Below, in pieces: positions 20,246-29,658 of a stretch of 64,000 nt of DNA. Origin of the DNA: Lampropedia hyalina DSM 16112 (lineage in GTDB: Bacteria; Pseudomonadota; Gammaproteobacteria; Burkholderiales; Burkholderiaceae_C); contig NZ_FQUZ01000001.1 of the NCBI RefSeq assembly GCF_900129055.1, positions 162,339 through 226,338 of the forward strand. Direction: 5' to 3'. The stretch's first letter is position 1. Each line of letters starts with the position of its first letter. Made by a program: the position numbers and the translations under genes. The notes beneath the pieces were generated by a model. That model was given only the letters and a program-made list of their open reading frames with translations. It made no database searches and was not told the DNA's origin.

Positions 20246-21262
20246 TCAACCCACATAGGGGCGACGGCCAAAGAACTGGTGGCCGGGATCATTGAAACCA
20301 GGTGTCGAGGCATGACCAGTCGTCACCAGACTATTGACCAGTGCCTCATCCTCTGCCGTGAACTGGTATTGCAAGGCGGGCAGATAATCCTCCCACTGCG
20401 CCTCGGTACGCGGACCCACAATGGGTGCGGTGATCAGCCGGTTGTTGAGCACCCATGCCAGCGCGAACTGGCCTGAACTGATGCCACGCGAAGCCGCATG
20501 CTCATTGATGACCTTGGCCAGTCGCAACGATTCCTCACGCCATTCAGTCTGGCGGATGCGCTTGTCGTTGCGGCCTGCGCGTGTATCTGCCCCAGGCTCC
20601 GCACCCGGCTGGTACTTGGCCGTCAGCACGCCACGCGCCAGCGGACTGTAGGGCACGACTCCCAGACCGTAGTGATCGGCAGCATCCAGGTGCTCGAACT
20701 CAATCTGGCGGTTCGCCAGGTTGTACAGTGGCTGGCTGGCAATCGGCCGATCCACGCCCAGTTGATCGGCCACACGGCTGTATTCGGCAATCTTCCAGGC
20801 TCGGTGGTTGGAGAGGCCCCAATAGCGAATCTTGCCTTCAGCCACCAGTTCGCTGAGTGCACGCACCGTCTCTTCGGGTCGAGTCAGATGGTCTTCGCGG
20901 TGCTGATAGTAAATGTCGATGTAATCGGTGCCCAAACGCTTGAGACTGCCTTCGACAGCGCGGCGGATGTACTTGCGCGTGGCACCTTGGCTGTTGGGAT
21001 CGTCACCGCGCGGGCTGGCAAATTTGGTGGCAAGCACCCAGTCGTCACGCTGCGCGCGGATGGCGTTGCCGACCACGACTTCGGACTGGAACTTGGCGTA
21101 GCCGTCGGCCGCATCGATGAAGTTGATGCCCTGCTCCCTGGCGCGGGCGATGATGCGGTGCGACGTCGGCTCGTCGGTCTCACCGCCGAACATCATCGTT
21201 CCCAGGCACAGGGGAGATACACGCAGGCCATTGCGGCCAAGGGGTCGGTAGGTCAGGCTCAT
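20246..21262 (-). CDS. Aldo/keto reductase
   Basis: NAD(P)H-dependent carbonyl reductase with a TIM-barrel fold, 338 residues. The start region MSLTYRPLGRNGLRVSPLCLGTM is typical. The catalytic tetrad can be read as Asp in FIDAADGY, the Tyr that follows it, Lys in VLATKFA and His in IYYQHREDH. It is the first gene of the unit running to 12,937. In an organosulfur pathway it could reduce the aldehyde left after oxidative C-S cleavage; that is inference from context. The family is broad and the substrate cannot be read from sequence. The gene has no clear ribosome-binding site. Confidence 0.87.
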   Translation of the reverse strand: MSLTYRPLGRNGLRVSPLCLGTMMFGGETDEPTSHRIIARAREQGINFIDAADGYAKFQSEVVVGNAIRAQRDDWVLATKFASPRGDDPNSQGATRKYIRRAVEGSLKRLGTDYIDIYYQHREDHLTRPEETVRALSELVAEGKIRYWGLSNHRAWKIAEYSRVADQLGVDRPIASQPLYNLANRQIEFEHLDAADHYGLGVVPYSPLARGVLTAKYQPGAEPGADTRAGRNDKRIRQTEWREESLRLAKVINEHAASRGISSGQFALAWVLNNRLITAPIVGPRTEAQWEDYLPALQYQFTAEDEALVNSLVTTGHASTPGFNDPGHQFFGRRPYVG

Positions 21263-21618
21263 GGAATGGAAGTGAAGCGTTGAAAAGACTGCGGCTTGTC
21301 ACCGCATTGAAGAAATACGAAAAATGTTTGCCTGAAACAGAAAATCCCAGTCAAACACAATTCGGACAAAAAAACCAACCAATCGGATTCTTGACCCATC
21401 GTGAAATCAAACCGATCAAATAACTCAATCGAATCCACAGAAAAGCCAATAAACAGAATAGACCATTATTCACAATGCAATAAATTTCTCAAAATAATCA
21501 TTCATTATTTATTAATGAAAATTAAACTTCAAATCTAAAAACAATTAACTTATCTGCATATTCTTATTATCAAAAACACAAAGTCGAACTGACAGGCTTC
21601 TTGCTTGTGGATATTCCG
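21263..21618. other. AT-rich intergenic region upstream of the aldo/keto reductase unit
   Basis: This 356-base gap is far richer in A and T than the genes on either side, especially 21,440-21,590. It must carry the promoter of the minus-strand unit that starts with the aldo/keto reductase, and the end of the unit that terminates with monooxygenase C. Near 21,553-21,568 the plus strand reads GCATATTCTTATTATC, resembling a segment upstream of the YncE-like gene near 50,521. No coding sequence and no clear hairpin terminator were found. Confidence 0.5.
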
Positions 21619-22917
21619 TCAGAATGGCTGAGGAAGACCGAAACGCTGCCGCACGGTCGCTTCGGCGTAGTGGCGACGGTACACACCCTGCGCCTGAAGG
21701 ATTGGCACGACCTGCGCCACAAACGTTTGCAGATCATCTGGAAGATTGGGCAACTGGATGATGTAGCCATCGACCAATCCTGCTTCCCACCATTCGATAA
21801 TGGCGTGCGCCACCTGCTCCGGCGTGCCCAGTACCAGCCGGTGTCCGCCTTCGTAACGACGTACGATCTCCCGCGCAGTGAGTGGCTCATGCGCAAGCAA
21901 CTCAACCAATGCCTGACTGAATCCAATGGGGCGCGATTGGTCGGGATCGGATTTGAAGAGGTCTGGATCAAGCACAGCATCCGGGTCGAAGCTGGACAAG
22001 TCTGCACCGATTTCCTGCGCGAAGCGGGCCAACAAGCCATCCGCAGACCCCGCGCCACTGACTTGCTCGTGGCGGCGCAAGGCCTGTTCATAACTTGCCG
22101 CAGTGATCACCACCAGGCCAGGCAACAAACGTACGCTGCCCGGTTCACGGCCCAACTCGCTGGCGCGTGCCCGCACACGCGCACCGAATTCCGCTGCTGC
22201 CTGCCAGTTGAGCAGCGAGCAGTAGATCAACTCGCCATGTTGTGCTGCCAGATCTATGCCCTGATCGGATGCGCCTGCCTGGGCAATCACCGGATACCCC
22301 TGGGCGGAAGACGGAATGTTGAGTGGACCGCGCACATCGAAGAATTCACCATGGTGGTCGATATCCCTCGCACTGGCTCTGTCCCATAGATGTTCGGGGT
22401 CGTCGCTGTCCTGCTGCGACAACCGCCAACTGCCCCACAGTGCCTTGCTGACTTCGAGAAACTCATGAGCGCGCCGATAGCGTTCATCTCGTCCGGGCAG
22501 TGGATCAGCACCAAAATTCTGCGCCACCCGTGGACTGAATGATGACACGATGTTCAGGATCGCCCGCCCGCCGGAAAGATGATCCAGTGTGGCCACACGG
22601 CGCGCTAGGTTGTAGGGCGAGTTGTAGGTGCTCGATGCAGTGAGCGCAAGACCGATGTCCGGCACGCGCGCACCCAATACCGCCAACAGCACCAGTGGAT
22701 CCAGGCTGTGTAACGGACGCTGCGTAGCGTCGAGCATCAAGGCAGGATGATCGGAGAAGAACACCGCATCGAAACGACCTTGGTGTGCCAGCCGCGTCAG
22801 ACGCTCATAGTGCTCAAGGTTGATGAAATCGTTGCGTTGCCCCGTCCGGTAGGGCCAGGCACGCGCCAGATAGCCAATGCTGTTGATCCCAATACCGAGA
22901 TGCAACTGGTGGCTCAT
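21619..22917 (-). CDS. Flavin-dependent monooxygenase, NtaA/SnaA/DszA family (copy C)
   Basis: Luciferase-like monooxygenase of 432 residues. The N-terminus reads MSHQLHLGIGINSIGYLARAW, followed by GRFDAVFFSDHPALML and GLALTASSTYNSPYNLARRVA. LDHLSGGRAILNIVSSFSP, YPVIAQAGASDQGIDLAAQHGELIY and GTPEQVAHAIIEWWEAGLVDGY are also visible. The ATG overlaps the stop of the three-domain rhodanese as ATGA, so the two proteins are translationally coupled. It closes the ssuA-ssuC-ssuB-rhodanese-monooxygenase unit, suggesting that it acts on the compound imported by that transporter, for example a sulfonate. It belongs to the NtaA/DszA branch, not to the SsuD branch usually paired with SsuABC. Confidence 0.88.
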   Translation of the reverse strand: MSHQLHLGIGINSIGYLARAWPYRTGQRNDFINLEHYERLTRLAHQGRFDAVFFSDHPALMLDATQRPLHSLDPLVLLAVLGARVPDIGLALTASSTYNSPYNLARRVATLDHLSGGRAILNIVSSFSPRVAQNFGADPLPGRDERYRRAHEFLEVSKALWGSWRLSQQDSDDPEHLWDRASARDIDHHGEFFDVRGPLNIPSSAQGYPVIAQAGASDQGIDLAAQHGELIYCSLLNWQAAAEFGARVRARASELGREPGSVRLLPGLVVITAASYEQALRRHEQVSGAGSADGLLARFAQEIGADLSSFDPDAVLDPDLFKSDPDQSRPIGFSQALVELLAHEPLTAREIVRRYEGGHRLVLGTPEQVAHAIIEWWEAGLVDGYIIQLPNLPDDLQTFVAQVVPILQAQGVYRRHYAEATVRQRFGLPQPF

Positions 22918-24032
22918 GCCAGAGCACCCGCTTCAGCAACCTGGTCGGACTTCGTCTCCTCGAAGTCATGGGGCAGGATGGCAATCTCGTAACCCCTGCG
23001 CGAGAGCCAATGCGCCGTGGTAATGGCGCGCGTAGCGGCCAGATCATCAATCAGCACAACGCGCGCACCTCGTACGGCAATCGTCCTGTGCGCCACACCC
23101 AGCAATTGGCCGCCTTCGGAAGACAGCGTATTGTCCAGATGCCCTGCCGCAAACTCCTCGGGCGTGCGCACATCAAGCAAATAGGTCGTGCGATCGGGAT
23201 CGGCCTGCCATTGGCGGGCAGTGGCCTCGTCGATCAGCGCGATGCCATCGGATTTCGCCAGGTGCTGGGCATACGCCTTGGCAGTCTGCCGCGCCAGATC
23301 GCTGGCCGGGCCGAAAGTCCTTGTTGCCCCTTCTTCCAGCGTCAGACCGGCATCGCGCCAACCCGCCGTACCGCGATCAAGATAGGCCACATCGTTGGGC
23401 ACGCCAGCATCGATCAACGTCTGCGCACCGATGATGGCACGCGGCAGGCCCGCGCAGGATACCAGCACCCTGGTCTTCGGCGAAGGTACCAGATCGGCAA
23501 ACCGCAGCAGCAGCTCGGCACCCGGCACGCCAATGGCACCGGGTACATGGTCGCGTGCGAATTCGGGCAACGTGCGTGTATCCAACACTATCACGTCTTC
23601 GCCCACGTCACGCAGGCGTTTCAGCTCCTCGGCCGAAACCACAGGGGTCGCCTTCTCATCGCGAATGGCCAGCGAGAATGCCACGCCTGGAGTATCAAAG
23701 GTGGGCAGATCGCCAGTGCCTGCGGCAATCCAGGCAGGAATGCCACCTTGCAGGGCCACAACGTTGGGCTTTCCGGCAGCCACCAGCCGCGCTGCTTTCT
23801 CGGCTGCTTGCCCGTTGCCATCATCGACCAGCACGGTGCGCACCACTGCGCGCGGCACAAAATCATCGAACTGCGCCTCAACCTGCTCGGCTGGCACATT
23901 GGTGGCATACAGCGGTGCCCCCTTGGCAAAGGTGGCAACGTCGCGCAGGTCAAGAACAGCCAGCTCGGCCCCATCATTGAGCCATTGGCGGAACTGCTCG
24001 ACACTGATGGTTTGTACAGTGGAACTTGTCAT
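22914..24032 (-). CDS. Three-domain rhodanese-like sulfurtransferase (paralogue 2)
   Basis: Cytoplasmic protein of 372 residues from the ATG at 24032. It has three rhodanese domains at about residues 8-108, 130-235 and 270-360. The only active-site cysteine is Cys193 in VSCAGLPRAIIG of domain 2. Domains 1 and 3 have VDDGNGQA and IDDLAATR at the loop. Compared with the other two paralogues it lacks domain 4 and the conserved C-terminal tail, although domain 3 is complete, so this looks like a natural short form and not a recent truncation. It lies between ssuB (57 bases) and monooxygenase C (4-base overlap). Confidence 0.87.
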   Translation of the reverse strand: MTSSTVQTISVEQFRQWLNDGAELAVLDLRDVATFAKGAPLYATNVPAEQVEAQFDDFVPRAVVRTVLVDDGNGQAAEKAARLVAAGKPNVVALQGGIPAWIAAGTGDLPTFDTPGVAFSLAIRDEKATPVVSAEELKRLRDVGEDVIVLDTRTLPEFARDHVPGAIGVPGAELLLRFADLVPSPKTRVLVSCAGLPRAIIGAQTLIDAGVPNDVAYLDRGTAGWRDAGLTLEEGATRTFGPASDLARQTAKAYAQHLAKSDGIALIDEATARQWQADPDRTTYLLDVRTPEEFAAGHLDNTLSSEGGQLLGVAHRTIAVRGARVVLIDDLAATRAITTAHWLSRRGYEIAILPHDFEETKSDQVAEAGALA

Positions 24033-24089
24033 GTGATTACTCCTGAATCGGTGGATGAAAAACGGATGCATTCCGACTGGAATGCCCTT

Positions 24090-24911
24090 CTAGGCTCTCA
24101 ATTTCGGATGTGCTGCATGGCTTTCTTCAATTGGTGAAGTACCGACATTCGCTGCCTCCTCGGCCACACCCAGCCATGCCAGCAACTGGCTGCGCAATCC
24201 TGTGAATATCGGATCGGCATGGCTGCGAGGCCTATCAAGCGATACCTGCACTTCATGGGCCAGCACGCCCTCTCGCATCACGAAAATGCGATCGGCCAGA
24301 GTCAATGCCTCATCAACGTCATGTGTGACAAACAACACCGCCTGGCGATGGCGTTGCCACAACTGCGAAACCAACGCTTGCGCCTTCAGGCGCGTGAGCG
24401 CATCCAGCGCACCGAATGGCTCATCAAGCAGCAGCAATTCCGGCTTGCGCACGAGTGCACGCGCCAGTGCCGCACGCTGGGCCTCACCGCCAGACAAATC
24501 CTTGGGCCACGCATCACCACGGTGCAGCAGGCCCACTTCCTCCAGTGCAACATTGGCACTGGCACGGTCGCGCCCACTGGCCAGACCCGTGACCACATTG
24601 CGCCAGACCCGCTTCCACGGAAAGAGTCGTGGTGCCTGGAAAGCCACGGCACGACGCCGCGCTACGAACACCTCGCCTTCGATGTCGTGATCCAGATCGG
24701 CCAGAATGCGCAGCAAAGTACTCTTGCCACAGCCGCTGGCACCAAGCAAGGCAACAAACTCACCCTTGGCGATATCCAGATCAAGCCCCTTGATGACCTC
24801 CCGCTCGCCAAAGCGTCTTACCAGGCCCCGCACCCGAACCGACAAAGCCGCGTCAGTTGGCTGCACCGCACCCACGATGGACTTCAATTCCCGACGAAGT
24901 TCTGTCGCCAT
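24090..24911 (-). CDS. ssuB: Sulfonate-type ABC transporter ATP-binding protein (SsuB-like)
   Basis: Cytoplasmic ATPase of an SsuABC/TauABC-type importer, 273 residues. Walker A is GASGCGKST, the signature is LSGGEAQR, Walker B is LLLLDEP and the switch histidine is in VTHDVDEAL. The short N-terminus and the segment FPWKRVWRNVVTGL are typical of the nitrate/sulfonate/taurine transporter class. The start overlaps the end of the permease gene by 28 bases. Assignment to sulfonates instead of taurine or nitrate rests on the solute-binding protein and on the sulfur-enzyme neighbours. Confidence 0.88.
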   Translation of the reverse strand: MATELRRELKSIVGAVQPTDAALSVRVRGLVRRFGEREVIKGLDLDIAKGEFVALLGASGCGKSTLLRILADLDHDIEGEVFVARRRAVAFQAPRLFPWKRVWRNVVTGLASGRDRASANVALEEVGLLHRGDAWPKDLSGGEAQRAALARALVRKPELLLLDEPFGALDALTRLKAQALVSQLWQRHRQAVLFVTHDVDEALTLADRIFVMREGVLAHEVQVSLDRPRSHADPIFTGLRSQLLAWLGVAEEAANVGTSPIEESHAAHPKLRA

Positions 24912-25768
24912 TGCAGCAAACCCTTTTCAAGCAGTCGCACGATGAGATCGGCCCCCAGGCCAAGCAAGGCATAGATCACCAGGCACAGCACGACGATGTC
25001 CACCCGATAAACCTCACGCGCATAGGTGATGAGATAGCCCAGGCCGCTCTGGCTGTTCACCGTTTCGGCAAACACCAACGCCAGCCAAGCTGAACCCAGC
25101 GAGTAGCGCAAGCCCACCAGCAGGCTGGGCAGCGAACCCGGGAGAATGACCTGGAAGACCATGTTCCAGCGGTTAAGCCCCAGGGTTCTGGCTGCCTCCA
25201 CCAGGGTCTTATCAACATTGCGGATGCCCGCAAACGTATTGAGATAGAGAGGGAATGCCACCGCAAACGCAACCAATGCAATCTTGGGTGCCTCATCGAT
25301 ACCCAGCCAGATGATGAGCAGTGGCACCAGCCCTGCCCACGGCATGGTGCGCAGCATCTGCATGGGGGCATCTACCAGGTTCTCGCCCACACGCCACAGG
25401 CCGGCAAACAGTGCCAGGCCCACACCGACCAGAAGGCCGATGGCAAAGCCAACCGAAACCCGCCACAGGGAAACCTGCAACGACTCCAGCAACTGCCCGT
25501 TCGCCAGCAATTCAAGAAAGGTTCTCGCCATGGTTCCTGGTGACGGAAACAAAGCCTCTGGAATAAAACCGACCGTTGTGCCTACCCACCACAACACAAA
25601 CAGTCCGGAGATACCTGCCAATCGGCTGATGCCATGTGGCAGCAAAGGCTTGGCGCGCTGGACTGCTGGCGTCAGCCGCTCCAATCCCGCAGGCTCCACC
25701 ACCTGGGCGGCACCCCGCTCCTGCCCGAGTGAAGCAACGGCTCCCCTCGATGAAGATACCGACACCAT
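24884..25768 (-). CDS. ssuC: Sulfonate-type ABC transporter permease (SsuC-like)
   Basis: Inner-membrane subunit of the SsuABC-type importer, 294 residues with about six membrane helices after an N-terminal region of about 40 residues. The EAA loop interacting with the ATPase reads VDKTLVEAARTLGLNRWNMVFQVILPGSLPSLLVGLRYS across residues 185-225 (two short halves of the known pattern EAA---G---). The stop of ssuA and the start of this gene share one base (TGATG), so translation is coupled. An N-terminal extension of around 30 polar residues is somewhat long for the family. Confidence 0.88.
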   Translation of the reverse strand: MVSVSSSRGAVASLGQERGAAQVVEPAGLERLTPAVQRAKPLLPHGISRLAGISGLFVLWWVGTTVGFIPEALFPSPGTMARTFLELLANGQLLESLQVSLWRVSVGFAIGLLVGVGLALFAGLWRVGENLVDAPMQMLRTMPWAGLVPLLIIWLGIDEAPKIALVAFAVAFPLYLNTFAGIRNVDKTLVEAARTLGLNRWNMVFQVILPGSLPSLLVGLRYSLGSAWLALVFAETVNSQSGLGYLITYAREVYRVDIVVLCLVIYALLGLGADLIVRLLEKGLLQWRQNFVGN

Positions 25769-26808
25769 CAGTCGGCCCTTGCCGTCTTGCGCGTGGCAAG
25801 GTGCTGGTTCTCACTCTGAATCACTTCAGAGAAATCTTTGGCGATGAAATCCTCGATGGCAAAGCTTTTCCGGAACTGGCCAATGCCAACAAAATAGTCT
25901 ATTTCCTCTTGCCATCCCGCAAGGACTGCCGGATCGGTGGCAGGCACATGCGAAGGCGAGGAACGTTCAGTCTGCAACTTCGCCACCGCAGGGGATACCT
26001 GGGACAGCCTGGCCACCTGCTCGGCCCACTCTTGAGGATGCGCATTGACCCAGGCCTGGGCCCGCACGATCCGGCGGGTGAGATCCTTCAAGGCCGCCGT
26101 CCGCTTCGGATCCTCCAGATTGGCTGGGTGGGTATACAGCACGCTGGCGGTCTCGATCGCTTCCTTCAACGGCTTGATGACACGCGCGCCATGCTCGATC
26201 TGCGCGATGGCTGAATTGGGATCCCAGACTACAAAGGCATCCACCTGCGCATTGACCAGTGCAGAGAGTCCATCCGTGGTGTTGAGGCGCAGAATCAGCT
26301 TCGAATCCCAGGGGACACCAGCCTGCTCCAGTGCCTTGGCCAACTGATAATGCTGCTTGGTGAAGTATGGCAGGGCAATCTTCCTGCCCTTGAGGTCAGC
26401 AACATTCTGAATATCAGAATCACCGCGCACCAAAATGGCACTGCCACTGATATTTTTCTCCAGTCCTGCGCCAAGAATGGCAATTTTCTGACCATTGGCA
26501 ATGGCAAAAAGAACGCCCGTCTCGCCACCCTGAGCAATATCCACATGCTGTGCCCGCAATGCCTCGATCAATGGCGGAGTTGAATCAAAATCGGCCCATT
26601 TGATCTGGTATGGCGTGTTTTCTGCTTCACCCGATGCCAGCAACTGTCGGCGCAGCCCCGTCTTGTTCGGCGTGCCCACGGTGAGTGTCACATTCGACAA
26701 ATCCAGGCCATCGGCCTCGGACTGAGCAAATGATGTGCCCAATACACCAGCCAGCAATATGGGCAAGGCGAAGCGAAAACCAGAAACCATGCGATTCAAT
26801 AAGCTCAT
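25768..26808 (-). CDS. ssuA: Sulfonate-type ABC transporter solute-binding protein (SsuA-like)
   Basis: Periplasmic receptor of the SsuABC-type importer. The ATG at 26808 gives 346 residues with a signal peptide ending SFA before QSEADG; a longer start at 26856 would spoil the signal peptide. The family segments VTLTVGTPNKTGLRRQLLASG, KIALPYFTKQHYQLAKALEQAG and DAFVVWDPNSAIAQIEHGARVI match aliphatic-sulfonate receptors. It is the first gene of the unit, so its promoter should lie in the AT-rich gap just upstream. The ligand is not proven; alkyl sulfonates, taurine-like compounds or aryl sulfonates are all possible. Confidence 0.88.
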   Translation of the reverse strand: MSLLNRMVSGFRFALPILLAGVLGTSFAQSEADGLDLSNVTLTVGTPNKTGLRRQLLASGEAENTPYQIKWADFDSTPPLIEALRAQHVDIAQGGETGVLFAIANGQKIAILGAGLEKNISGSAILVRGDSDIQNVADLKGRKIALPYFTKQHYQLAKALEQAGVPWDSKLILRLNTTDGLSALVNAQVDAFVVWDPNSAIAQIEHGARVIKPLKEAIETASVLYTHPANLEDPKRTAALKDLTRRIVRAQAWVNAHPQEWAEQVARLSQVSPAVAKLQTERSSPSHVPATDPAVLAGWQEEIDYFVGIGQFRKSFAIEDFIAKDFSEVIQSENQHLATRKTARAD

Positions 26809-27064
26809 AACAACCTTTTCCTGATTAAATAGGCAATACGCCCATCGAAAAATCACAGAAAAGTTTATGGCAAAATCAATCGATATCTAAATAATAATTT
26901 CGCCTTAGCTATCTATGCCTTGTTATTAATAAAAAAAACACCCAAAATACCAAAAGCACGCAACTGGTCACCAATAAGCCAAATCCCTGACTATTTATTC
27001 AACATCAAAACAAAGGATCAATTCATGGCAATGAAAAATAACAGGCTCAAAATGGATTCGTCTC
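26809..27064. promoter_or_regulatory. AT-rich region upstream of the ssuACB unit
   Basis: This 256-base gap lies between the end of the Dpp/Gsi-like ATPase gene and ssuA, both on the minus strand. It is very AT-rich from about 26,860 to 26,960 and is the only place for the ssuA promoter. Binding by a CysB/Cbl-type regulator would be expected for such genes, but no site can be named with confidence. No terminator hairpin for the upstream unit was seen. Confidence 0.35.
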
Positions 27065-28765
27065 TCAAGCCACCTTGCGTACCACATCCACCGAGGCGAC
27101 AAGCTGGCGTGAATAATCGTGTTGCGGCTGCCGCCACAGATCCATCGGATCGCCCATCTCGACAATGCAGCCTCCTTGCATGACAGCGACCCTGTCCGAG
27201 ATGTATTGCACCACGGCCAGATCATGCGAAATGAACAGCAAGGACAGTTGCAGGGAATGTTTGAGTTCCACCAACAAATTGAGAATCTGCGCCTGCACCG
27301 AGACATCGAGTGCGGAAACCGGCTCATCGCACACCACCAGCGATGGCTGAACGATCAATGCGCGCGCAATGCCGATGCGCTGACGCTGACCACCGGAAAA
27401 CTCATGTGCGTAGCGGGACAGCGCACTGCGCGGCAGGCCCACCCGATCCATGATCTCCAGGATACGCTGGTGCCGCTGTGGCGATGCCACGCCCTGCACC
27501 AGCAAGGCTGTATCCAGAATGGCTTCAACGCTGCGGCGGGGATTGAGCGAAGAGTAAGGATCCTGAAATATCATCTGCATACGACTGCGCTGACGACGCA
27601 ATGCCTGGCCTTCCAGATGTGTCACATCCTGCCCAGCCAGCACGATCCGACCCGCTGCAGCAGGCTGCAAGCGCAGAATGGCCTTGGCCAGCGTCGATTT
27701 CCCGCAGCCTGACTCACCCACCAGCCCCAGGGTTTCGCCCTGCGCCAGATCAAGGGAAACACCATCAACGGCACGTTTGCTGCCCTGGTGCAGGCGGTAA
27801 TCCACCGACAGGTCCTGAACCTGCAACAATGGCACTGCCTCGCTGGTATCAGGCCCCATATCGGGCAATGTCGCAGGTGTCTGCACTGCGTACTGGTAGT
27901 CGCCCTTCGCATCGGTGCTGACACGGATTTCCGGCAGGCTGCCATGCCGGTAATGGCGGCGGCTGTCCAACCTGAGCGACGCGCCAATCAATCCCCGCGT
28001 GTAGGGGTGCAGCGCGTGGGTGAACAGTTGGCTCGCAGGCAATTGCTCCAGCTTTTCACCATGGTGCATCACCACGACCTGGTCCGCCCATTGCGCCACC
28101 AGTGACAGATCGTGGGTAATCAGCAGCAGACCCATGTTCAGCTCCCGCCGCAGGCTGTCGAGCAGTTCCAGAATCTGCGCCTGGATCGTCGCATCCAGTG
28201 CGGTCGTGGCCTCGTCGGCCACAAGCAGGCCAGGTCCGCAACTGATGGCTATGGCAATCATGGCGCGTTGCCGCTGTCCGCCGGAGATCTCATGGGGATA
28301 GGCATCGATGATGCGTTGCGGCTCTGGCAGCCTCACCATATCCAGCAACTCCAGGGCACGCGCTCGCGCAGCAGCGCGCGACAGCGGCAAATGGCATCGC
28401 AAGGTCTCCACAATTTGCTCACCGATACGGTAAACCGGATTGAGCGAGGTCATGGGCTCCTGGAAAACCATCCCGATACGTCTGCCCCGCAGGCCTTGCC
28501 ATTGGTGCTCCTTGAGGCCTGTCAATTCCTGGCCCTCGAACAAGATGCTGCCTTCCTGCCTGGCACTTGTGGGCAACAGGCCCAGCAGGGCAAATGCCGT
28601 GCTCGATTTGCCGCAGCCTGATTCACCAACCAAAGCCAGCGTCTGCCCTGCATGCAAATCGAAGTCCAGCCGCTCCACGGCCACGGCACCCGATGCAAAA
28701 CGCACATTCAGCTCGCGAACCGCAAGCAAGAACTCTTGAGACTTGGTCGGGCCAAACGTATTCAT
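27065..28765 (-). CDS. Fused two-domain peptide-type ABC transporter ATPase (GsiA/DppDF-like)
   Basis: A single 566-residue polypeptide holding both nucleotide-binding domains of a peptide-type importer. Domain 1 has Walker A GESGCGKSST, signature ISGGQRQR and LLVADEATTALD. Domain 2 has GESGCGKST, FSGGQRQR and LVVCDEPVSALD. Each is followed by the extra C-terminal element found in oligopeptide transporters. Fused ATPases of this type include GsiA (glutathione) and YejF. Its start overlaps the permease stop (ATGA). It is the last gene of the unit that begins with solute-binding protein copy 2 and a rhodanese. It probably serves the three family-5 binding proteins of the island. Confidence 0.9.
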   Translation of the reverse strand: MNTFGPTKSQEFLLAVRELNVRFASGAVAVERLDFDLHAGQTLALVGESGCGKSSTAFALLGLLPTSARQEGSILFEGQELTGLKEHQWQGLRGRRIGMVFQEPMTSLNPVYRIGEQIVETLRCHLPLSRAAARARALELLDMVRLPEPQRIIDAYPHEISGGQRQRAMIAIAISCGPGLLVADEATTALDATIQAQILELLDSLRRELNMGLLLITHDLSLVAQWADQVVVMHHGEKLEQLPASQLFTHALHPYTRGLIGASLRLDSRRHYRHGSLPEIRVSTDAKGDYQYAVQTPATLPDMGPDTSEAVPLLQVQDLSVDYRLHQGSKRAVDGVSLDLAQGETLGLVGESGCGKSTLAKAILRLQPAAAGRIVLAGQDVTHLEGQALRRQRSRMQMIFQDPYSSLNPRRSVEAILDTALLVQGVASPQRHQRILEIMDRVGLPRSALSRYAHEFSGGQRQRIGIARALIVQPSLVVCDEPVSALDVSVQAQILNLLVELKHSLQLSLLFISHDLAVVQYISDRVAVMQGGCIVEMGDPMDLWRQPQHDYSRQLVASVDVVRKVA

Positions 28766-29652
28766 GGGGACTTTCTCAGGCGCGGATTGAAGGCCTCGTT
28801 CAACCCATCGCCCAGCATGTTGAAGGCGAGGATGGCGAGGATGATCATGCCGCCCGGAATGGCCGTGAGATACCAGGCTGATTGCAGCATTTCCCGGCCA
28901 TTGCCGATCATGCTGCCCCAGGAAACAGCATTGGGATCGCCCAGCCCCAGAAAAGACAGGCCAGACTCGGTGAGGATGGCAGAGGCGGTCTGCACCGTGG
29001 CCGTGACGATGACCGGCGGCAAGGTATTGGGCAGAATTTCCTGGAATACGATGCGTGCATTGCCATAGCCTTGGCTGTGCGCAGCCACAACGAAGTCGGC
29101 ATGCCGCAACTGCCTGAACTCGGCCCTGGCCAGCCGGGCAAACGTAGGGAAGTTCCCCAATCCGATGGCCAGCACGATCATGCCAACCGATGGCCCGGCC
29201 AGCGAGACGATGACTATCGCCAGCAGGAATGACGGCGTGGTCTGGAACAACTCCGTGATGCGCGAGAGCACTTCATCCATCACGCCACCGGCATAGCCGG
29301 CAATGACACCAACGGACACACCCAGCACCACACTGAACAAGGTCGCCAATATGCCGATGCTCAACGAAACGCGGGCCCCATGCGCCACGCCCGCCAGAAC
29401 ATCGCGCCCCAGCGTGTCTGTCCCCAATGGAAATTGCCCGTTTGCACCCGGTTTCAGCAATGCCGGCCCCACGGATGACAACGGATCGCCAGGAAACAGC
29501 CCAGGTGCGAACAAGGCCATCAACGCCAGCAACAGCAATGCGAACAAGCCCAGTACGGCCCAACGGTCCTTCAACAGTGCTGCGGCAGCAGCACCGAACC
29601 ATGGCTTGGCAGTGCCAGCATCGCAAGCCAGCGGCACATTGGCAGTGGACAT
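28762..29652 (-). CDS. Peptide-type ABC transporter permease, second subunit (DppC/GsiD-like)
   Basis: Inner-membrane permease of 296 residues. The N-terminus has an amphipathic stretch and first helix (AVLGLFALLLLALMALFAPGLF), followed by the periplasmic PLSSVGPALLKPGANGQFPLGTDTLGRDVL motif region (approximately residues 55-85), diagnostic of the DppC subunit. The cytoplasmic loop HSQGYGNARIVFQEILPN follows the pattern that contacts the ATPase. It begins six bases after the DppB-like permease stop. With that partner and the fused ATPase it forms a full importer. Confidence 0.9.
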   Translation of the reverse strand: MSTANVPLACDAGTAKPWFGAAAAALLKDRWAVLGLFALLLLALMALFAPGLFPGDPLSSVGPALLKPGANGQFPLGTDTLGRDVLAGVAHGARVSLSIGILATLFSVVLGVSVGVIAGYAGGVMDEVLSRITELFQTTPSFLLAIVIVSLAGPSVGMIVLAIGLGNFPTFARLARAEFRQLRHADFVVAAHSQGYGNARIVFQEILPNTLPPVIVTATVQTASAILTESGLSFLGLGDPNAVSWGSMIGNGREMLQSAWYLTAIPGGMIILAILAFNMLGDGLNEAFNPRLRKSP

Positions 29653-29658
29653 GGTGAT

